A stretch of 52,972 bases of DNA from positions 1-52,972 of the forward strand of contig CASFQZ010000003.1 in the NCBI GenBank assembly GCA_949296825.1, given 5' to 3'. The DNA is from an uncultured Eubacteriales bacterium. GTDB taxonomy: Bacteria > Bacillota > Clostridia > Oscillospirales > Acutalibacteraceae. Below, in pieces: positions 48,897 through 52,972 of the stretch (its first letter is position 1; the number at the start of each line of letters is the position of its first letter). Under the pieces are notes generated by a model, which made no database searches, was not told the DNA's origin, and saw only the letters and a program-made list of their open reading frames with translations. A program made the position numbers and the translations under genes.

Positions 48897-49509
48897 ATCA
48901 GTCCCTCGCTTCTGTTTGGTGTAGTTTCAGTATACCATTCTTTTTGTAAAAGTACAACCAAAAAACGAAAGTCCGATGCTCAAAAAACAGGGATAATTTT
49001 GGTTATTTTGCCGATAGCAGGAAGAAAATAAAGCGTTTCTTTATGATGACGGCAACAAGCAAGCCGAAATAAAAAAATCGGAGTCCTGTCCGGAAAATTA
49101 TCCTGTGGGCGAAGAAAATCGGGTTATGTTGTGTTAAGTTTTCAAGCCGGCAAAAAAATTTTATCAACATATGATTTTTTTATTATATTAACTTTTCTTC
49201 TCACTTGCCTTGTGGTACAATATCCGCAGGCACAAATCCGCCCGACGGGGGCTATCCGAATATCCGGGCGGTTCGCGTGCCGGCGGATCCCGTAAATCCG
49301 CGAATGCGGGGTTTCCCCGATCGCGGGATGCCCTTGAAAACATGGCTTCATAAATCCTTTTTGTCTGCGGCAAAGCACGGTCGCCGATTCCCCCGCCGGA
49401 GCGGATTTATGCTGTAAGCTGCCTGTGCGATCGGAAAGGAGCGGCCCCTTTCGATTGCACCCGCGCCCCTTTTTTGCATGATGAAATTGCAAGTTCTGGA
49501 GGAATGAAA
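48897..49509. other. Intergenic region with AT-rich part and a structured, GC-rich leader
   Basis: About 610 bp. It holds the minus-strand promoter at 48,929-48,957, an AT-rich stretch (49,010-49,200), a -10-like TACAAT at 49,216-49,221 on the plus strand (no good -35), and then ~280 bases with many complementary segments: GGCAC (49,229-49,233)/GTGCC (49,277-49,281), CCGCCCG (49,238-49,244)/CGGGCGG (49,265-49,271), GCGGAT/ATCCGC (49,283-49,301) and CGGGG/CCCCG (49,307-49,319). This is a candidate structured 5' leader. No gene was convincing. Confidence 0.5.
48929..48957 (-). promoter_or_regulatory. Promoter of the exported metallophosphoesterase
   Basis: On the minus strand TTGTAC (48,952-48,957), a 17-bp spacer and TATACT (48,929-48,934). 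Confidence 0.75.
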
Positions 49510-51963
49510 ATGAATTGGAAAAAACGAGACTGGTTGAAGCGAAAGACCGCATGGGTTTTGCTGACCGCCCTTTTGTTTGCCTTTTGCTGTCCCGCGACCG
49601 GATTTGCCGCTGCTTCGGGCGATGTTAATTTTGACGGAGCGCTGACCAGCGAGGACGCCCGTTCCATTCTGCGCATGTCCGTGAGCGCCATGGCGAAGCC
49701 GGACAGCGAGGAGGGATTTGCGGCGGCGGATTGTGACGGAAACGGGAAGATTTCCGTGTTGGACGCACGGGAAACACTGTCGATGGCGGCGGGTCTGTCG
49801 CCGTCTGAGGTCACGGTGACTTTGCCGGCAGCCATGCCGGAGCAGGCGGTTGCGGCGGACGATGAAAGCGCTTTGTATCTTACGGCGCAAGCCGGCGATC
49901 ATGAAGATGAAGTAGATTTGACCTTTGGTCTGCGCGGTACCGTCGGGTTGGAAAGTGCCATTTTCCTTTTGCAGTACGATCCGGCGCAGGCGGATTTCGT
50001 GGAGGCGCTGTACGGCAACGGTAATACGGCTTGCTGCGGATCGCCGAAGGACGGCTATGTAACCGCCGGCTATATGAATCAAAACGCCAGCGAGCAGCCG
50101 TCCCTGGCGATATGCCGGGTTACGCTGCGCCAGCTCGGCGATACGCCGGTCAAGGTCTTTGTTTCGATTTTGAACCATGATATCCATGGTGTTGCGGAGC
50201 CGGCGCCGGTTTACGCCGTGCTTCCGGAAGGGGCGGAGCCGTCGGTTTCCGATTTGTTTACTTATGAATTATGGAGCGATAAAGCGGTTATCACCGGGTA
50301 TATCGGCGACGGGACAGCGGTAACGATCCCCTCGCAGATCGAAGGATATGCCGTGACGGAGATTTCCGGCGAGCTGCATGGATTGCGGGATAATGATTCC
50401 TTAACAAGCGTTTCCCTGCCTGCCGGTGTAACGCAAATAGATTCGGCGGCGTTTGACGATTGTCCGCAGCTGAAAACATTTTTTGTAGAAAGCACAAACC
50501 CGGCGTTCAAGGCGGAAAACGGTGTATTGATGAGCGCGGACGGAAAAACGCTGATTCAATATCCGGCAGGGCTTCCGGCGGCGTCCTATCGGATTCCGGA
50601 GGGTGTCAATCGCATAGAAGCCGGTGCGTTCAGCGCAGCGCCGATGACGCAGCTGACCATCCCGGCCGGTGTGACCCGGCTTGCGGCGGGCTTTGCCGAC
50701 GGATGGGAACGGCTTGCCGAGGTGGTTTATGAGGGCAACGAAAAGCAATGGCGGCAGATCGGTGGAACCGTGCCGCAAGACGTCGCTCTGACCTTCACAG
50801 GAGAAGCAGCCGGTCCGGAGGAAAAAAATACCGGTGATATTGTTTTGTTCGGTTCTTATCCGCAAAGTGTGGTCGCGGATGAAAGTCTTATCGAAGCTTT
50901 GAACGGCTTGGAGCACCAATGGGAGTCCTATGGGTATTTTTCAGGCAGCGGGACCAACCAGGATGACCGCGCGCCGGGAACGATGCAGCCGGGAGATTGG
51001 GCAAAATACTGTGATGTTGCTTATGAGGGCGAGCGCTATCGGGGGGTTGTTTTTACGGCATACCGTCCGACGCTGACCAGCGGAGCTGCTTCCCGGGAAG
51101 TAACGGGAGACTGGACCGATTTTTCCCAGCCGGCGTATGAGCTTGACAAAGTATATTGGTTCCGTTATGAGCCGCTGCGCTGGCGCGTTCTGGACGGACA
51201 TGCCGGGCTTTTGCTGAGTGAGTCGATTCTGGATGCCGTGGCTTTTTCCGATGCAATTTATCAATCGGAGGACGGACGGTTCTTTCAGGATGAGGATCTG
51301 ACGGTTTTGGGAAATGAGTATTCTTCCTCATCCGTTCGCGAATGGCTGAATCAGAATTTTTATCAAACGGCGTTTTCAGCGGAGGAAAGGGAAGCATTGC
51401 AGGTCGTTACCTCTCAAAACGACGATCGTGTATCCCTGCTTGCCATGGATGACGCCTCCAATCCGATGTATGGCTTTTCCTGGGATTTTGCGGGGGATGC
51501 CGGGGCTTCGGGTACGATTTATGCGCGCGCGCTGGGGCTGGATTGGCAGCGTCCCGACCGTGCGGTTTGGCTTTTGCAAAACGCGGGCGCAGATTCGCTG
51601 TCGGTTTCGGTGATTGATGAAAACGGTAGGGCGGACAGCTTTGCCGTGGACGATACCCGCGCCGGTATCCGCCCCGCGATCCGCCTGCCCGCCGATTTGC
51701 TGAAGGAGCTGTCGGAAGAGCTGCCCACCGACCCGGACGAGCCGGCGGAGCCGGTTATCGTGCCCGGCGATGCGGATCAGGACGGGAAAATTACTACGGC
51801 GGACGCGCGGCTGGTGCTGCGGGTGGCAGTGCAGCTGGAGGTGCCGGCAGAATGGATAATCGCAAATTGCGATGTGGACAATAGCGGAGAAATTACAACA
51901 TCGGACGCGCGCATGATTTTGCGTGCCGCAGTGCTTTTGGAAGAGCTGCCGTCGGCGCAATAA
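49510..51963 (+). CDS. Large secreted protein with dockerin-like modules at both ends
   Basis: This 817-residue protein has a signal peptide (residues 1-35), a dockerin-type I-like pair of Ca2+-binding repeats near the N-terminus (DVNFDGALTSEDARSIL at ~39 and DCDGNGKISVLDARETL at ~74), a cohesin-like beta domain (~115-225, with IFLLQYDPAQADF), BspA-type leucine-rich repeats (~240-400: SLPAGVTQIDSAAFDDC), a DUF6273-type region (~430-720: YWFRYEPLRWRVLDG, SSVREWLN) and a second dockerin-like pair at the C-terminus (DADQDGKITTADARLVL and DVDNSGEITTSDARMIL). Start at 49,510 has GGAGG 7 nt upstream; the ATG at 49,504 is too close. Likely a surface or cellulosome-type adhesin or scaffold part. Role not known. 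Confidence 0.8.
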   Translation: MNWKKRDWLKRKTAWVLLTALLFAFCCPATGFAAASGDVNFDGALTSEDARSILRMSVSAMAKPDSEEGFAAADCDGNGKISVLDARETLSMAAGLSPSEVTVTLPAAMPEQAVAADDESALYLTAQAGDHEDEVDLTFGLRGTVGLESAIFLLQYDPAQADFVEALYGNGNTACCGSPKDGYVTAGYMNQNASEQPSLAICRVTLRQLGDTPVKVFVSILNHDIHGVAEPAPVYAVLPEGAEPSVSDLFTYELWSDKAVITGYIGDGTAVTIPSQIEGYAVTEISGELHGLRDNDSLTSVSLPAGVTQIDSAAFDDCPQLKTFFVESTNPAFKAENGVLMSADGKTLIQYPAGLPAASYRIPEGVNRIEAGAFSAAPMTQLTIPAGVTRLAAGFADGWERLAEVVYEGNEKQWRQIGGTVPQDVALTFTGEAAGPEEKNTGDIVLFGSYPQSVVADESLIEALNGLEHQWESYGYFSGSGTNQDDRAPGTMQPGDWAKYCDVAYEGERYRGVVFTAYRPTLTSGAASREVTGDWTDFSQPAYELDKVYWFRYEPLRWRVLDGHAGLLLSESILDAVAFSDAIYQSEDGRFFQDEDLTVLGNEYSSSSVREWLNQNFYQTAFSAEEREALQVVTSQNDDRVSLLAMDDASNPMYGFSWDFAGDAGASGTIYARALGLDWQRPDRAVWLLQNAGADSLSVSVIDENGRADSFAVDDTRAGIRPAIRLPADLLKELSEELPTDPDEPAEPVIVPGDADQDGKITTADARLVLRVAVQLEVPAEWIIANCDVDNSGEITTSDARMILRAAVLLEELPSAQ

Positions 51964-52038
51964 GACCTTTTGCCGGAGAAGCAGCCAGCTTTTCGGAACG
52001 GCAATATTGCCGCGCGTAGAAAACCTAAGAAGAGAAAA

Positions 52039-52080
52039 AGCCTGCCGCGCAAAAACCTTTGTTTTTCCGCGCGGCAGGCT
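52039..52080. terminator. Terminator of the dockerin-like gene
   Basis: AGCCTGCCGCGC (52,039-52,050) with its perfect complement (52,069-52,080), and an inner AAAAAC/GTTTTT stem. T-rich sequence follows on the plus strand, and a better one (TTTTTCTCTT) on the minus. Confidence 0.75.
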
Positions 52081-52234
52081 CTTTCCTTTGCCTGTTTGTT
52101 TTGCGAAGGGGTATGGCATTGTGATTTTGCGGGGAAATGTTCCGTTTGCAGCGGAACCGAATGTTTTGTCGCAGGACACCATCGGAAACGAGAATGCCAT
52201 GGCATGAGGATTCGACGGTACATCTTAAGAGAAA

Positions 52235-52264
52235 AAGAAGTCCCGGTTTTCACCGGAACTTCTT
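52235..52264. repeat. Stand-alone hairpin
   Basis: AAGAAGT / ACTTCTT outer stem and CCGGT / ACCGG inner stem around TTTC, with a C-A mismatch between them. It lies about 80 bp upstream of repeat copy A. Confidence 0.6.
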
Positions 52265-52345
52265 CCTCGCAAATGGAACGATCACCGCAACCGCTTTATC
52301 AATACTATACAGCGTTTGCTGATGAAAGTTCAAATTTGCGCCGTT

Positions 52346-52445
52346 TGGTGGAGATGGCGGGATTCGACCGTCTGCGGCGCTGCCGCATACTGTTCGCTCG
52401 GGACACCCCACGCTTCGCGTGCGGTACCGCCCTCGCGCTTCCGGC
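52346..52445 (-). repeat. tRNA-like repeat, copy A (inverted tRNA 3' end)
   Basis: On the minus strand it ends in T-arm-like GGTCGAATCCC, then CCATCTCCACCA, like the 3' end of a Ser/Leu-type tRNA. Upstream, TCCCGAGCG resembles a D arm and TGGGGTG can pair with CATCTCC at 6 of 7 positions (two G-U). The anticodon arm is replaced by TGCGGC-AGC-GCCGCA. Beyond it lie hairpin CACGC-GAA-GCGTG and GGGCGGTACCG. Not a working tRNA. Confidence 0.6.
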
Positions 52446-52634
52446 AAAGCGAGCGAAGCTCGTTTTTCATCCTGCAAAAATGTTTTTTTGCAGGATGGCA
52501 GACAGCGGGAAAGGCGGGTGAATAAAGACTTTGGCGATTTGAGCTGTACAAGGGTACTGCCATGTCGCCAAAGTCTTCAAGCCAAAAGGGCAGAAAACAA
52601 ATTGGCGGTTCAGCCCCTTTCCCGACTGTCTGAA

Positions 52635-52691
52635 AAAATGTGCCGCCAGCACATTTTCTTAACGCCGAAACCCTCCCGGGTTCAAGTCCCG
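52635..52691 (+). repeat. Repeat module 2, copy 1 (hairpin plus T-arm)
   Basis: AAAATGTGC / GCACATTTT hairpin (52,635-52,657), CGCCGAAACCCTC, then the T-arm-like CGGGTTCAAGTCCCG (52,677-52,691). The same order recurs at 52,824-52,888. Confidence 0.65.
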
Positions 52692-52698
52692 TGTATGG

Positions 52699-52737
52699 AA
52701 AGAGACAGGACACACAAAATGTGTATCCTGTCTCTTT
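52699..52737. repeat. Hairpin between repeat modules, terminator-like
   Basis: AAAGAGACAGGA / TCCTGTCTCTTT outer stem, C-A mismatch, inner ACAC / GTGT stem and AAAAT loop. The hairpin at 52,902-52,935 has the same layout (mismatch, inner CACAC/GTGTG). Confidence 0.7.
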
Positions 52738-52830
52738 GGTGCGAGAGACGGGACTTGACTGCGCCGGCTTCTCCTCTCCGCTCGGTCACCCAAATGCTTC
52801 GCATTTCGGTACCGCCCTCGCGCTTTCGGC
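52737..52830 (-). repeat. tRNA-like repeat, copy B (inverted tRNA 3' end)
   Basis: On the minus strand it has CAGTCAAGTCCCG and CTCTCGCACCA (T arm and acceptor end with CCA) preceded by GACCGAGCGG, hairpin AAATGC-GAA-GCATTT and GGGCGGTACCG. It matches copy A in order and in the flanks ACCC and CGGTACCGCCCTCGCGCTT; the hairpin stem differs at several paired positions yet stays fully paired. Confidence 0.6.
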
Positions 52831-52888
52831 TAAAAATGTGCCGCTGGCACATTTTCTATACGCCGAAACCCTCTCGGGTTCAAGTCCC
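52824..52888 (+). repeat. Repeat module 2, copy 2
   Basis: TTTCGGC (52,824-52,830) pairs with GCCGAAA (52,862-52,868) around a perfect 10-bp AAAATGTGCC / GGCACATTTT hairpin; GGGTTCAAGTCCC (52,876-52,888) follows. Overlaps the end of copy B. Confidence 0.65.
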
Positions 52889-52901
52889 TTATGGATAACA
52901 A

Positions 52902-52935
52902 AAAAACAGCCCACACAGATGTGTGAGCTGTTTTT
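52902..52935. repeat. Hairpin after repeat module 2, copy 2
   Basis: AAAAACAGC / GCTGTTTTT, C-A mismatch, CACAC / GTGTG, AGAT loop. Followed by TGGTACGAATGGCG, possibly the start of another inverted tRNA-like piece that runs to the window end. Confidence 0.6.
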
Positions 52936-52972
52936 GTGGTACGAATGGCGATACAGAACTTTTCAAAAAATC

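Larger units (their letters stand above)
51964..52972. other. About 1 kb of repeat- and hairpin-rich DNA without a supported gene
   Basis: It holds terminator-like hairpins (52,039-52,080; 52,235-52,264), a long stem AAGACTTTGGCGA with its complement (52,525-52,537 / 52,565-52,577), a hairpin ATCCTGCAAAAA with its complement near 52,468-52,495, and the tRNA-like repeats annotated separately. Frames present on both strands lack ribosome binding sites and protein-like patterns; the sequence runs off the window edge. Confidence 0.6.

Noticed and set aside
52346-52420. A complete tRNA-Ser/Leu gene on the minus strand
   Set aside because: T arm, CCA and a D-arm-like piece are present, but the acceptor stem has a mismatch and two G-U pairs and no anticodon arm exists. 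Kept as a degenerate tRNA-like repeat.
51376-52521. Overlapping frames on both strands beyond the dockerin-like gene
   Set aside because: No ribosome binding site and unlikely amino-acid composition; they run through palindromic sequence and terminators.
52346-52935. CRISPR array
   Set aside because: Repeats are few, diverged, of different kinds and not evenly spaced; no cas genes are in the window.

Overview
The window looks like chromosomal DNA of a moderately GC-rich, spore-forming member of the Clostridia, most likely Oscillospirales (Ruminococcaceae/Oscillospiraceae-like). The evidence is a 27-residue SpoVM homologue, a clostridial V-type ATPase operon, an IreB/UPF0297 gene, the TIGR03960/TIGR03936 radical-SAM pair, a dockerin-bearing secreted protein, strong GGAGG ribosome binding sites with frequent TTG/GTG starts, and many TTGNNN-17-TATAAT promoters. 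Genes sit on both strands in short operons separated by intrinsic terminators. The assignment is inference; no marker RNA gene is present.

Layout. 1-2.7 kb: the end of a GyrA/ParC-type gene, an SH3-domain membrane protein and a secreted metallophosphoesterase. 3.3-7.3 kb: two tandem paralogous GPH/MFS-type transporters. 7.3-11.7 kb (minus strand): an ECF S component, a deoxyhypusine-synthase-like protein with a HAD phosphatase, a YhhN-family membrane protein and an alpha/beta hydrolase. 12-15 kb: a DivIVA-like protein and a PcrA/UvrD helicase. 15.1-16.6 kb: an AT-rich restriction-modification island (BglII/BstYI-like nuclease and MT-A70 methyltransferase). 16.7-20.8 kb: RodA/FtsW (minus), then tsaE-tsaB-rpiB-metallophosphoesterase (plus). 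21-24.4 kb: a long PRPP synthetase, a PPase-like/Nudix fusion and a GH130 phosphorylase. 24.4-28.5 kb (minus): the radical-SAM pair and an HtrA-type protease. 28.7-30.3 kb: a 48-residue membrane peptide with spoVM, a conserved 101-residue protein with ireB, a candidate small RNA and an XRE regulator. 30.4-33.2 kb: a split chromate-transporter pair, a YbjQ-type protein and a Gfo/Idh/MocA oxidoreductase. 33.4-42.9 kb: a nine-gene V-type ATPase operon (G-C-I-K-F-E-A-B-D) with comF coupled to its end. 43 kb: tRNA-Gly(UCC) and tRNA-Arg(UCU). 43.4-48.9 kb: SdpI-like protein, WYL regulator, C39 peptidase, GNAT, ZIP transporter and a third metallophosphoesterase. 49.5-52 kb: a large dockerin/cohesin-like/LRR/DUF6273 secreted protein.

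Functional themes. The window mixes housekeeping (t6A tRNA modification, PRPP synthesis, DNA repair, cell-shape synthase, ion-translocating ATPase) with surface and accessory functions (secreted phosphoesterases, HtrA, the dockerin protein) and one clear horizontally acquired island.

The least explained DNA is the last ~1 kb (51,964-52,972). It holds no convincing gene but a dense series of hairpins and two diverged copies of a repeat that looks like a degenerate tRNA 3' half in reverse orientation. A hairpin stem inside the repeat changes by compensating substitutions between the copies. A short piece of the same design lies just after the tRNA-Arg terminator at ~43.17 kb. Other points worth checking are the PPase-like/Nudix fusion, an orphan promoter-terminator pair upstream of ireB, a terminator touching the ribosome binding site of the HAD gene, and a 23-bp duplication that rewrote the end of the YhhN-family gene.
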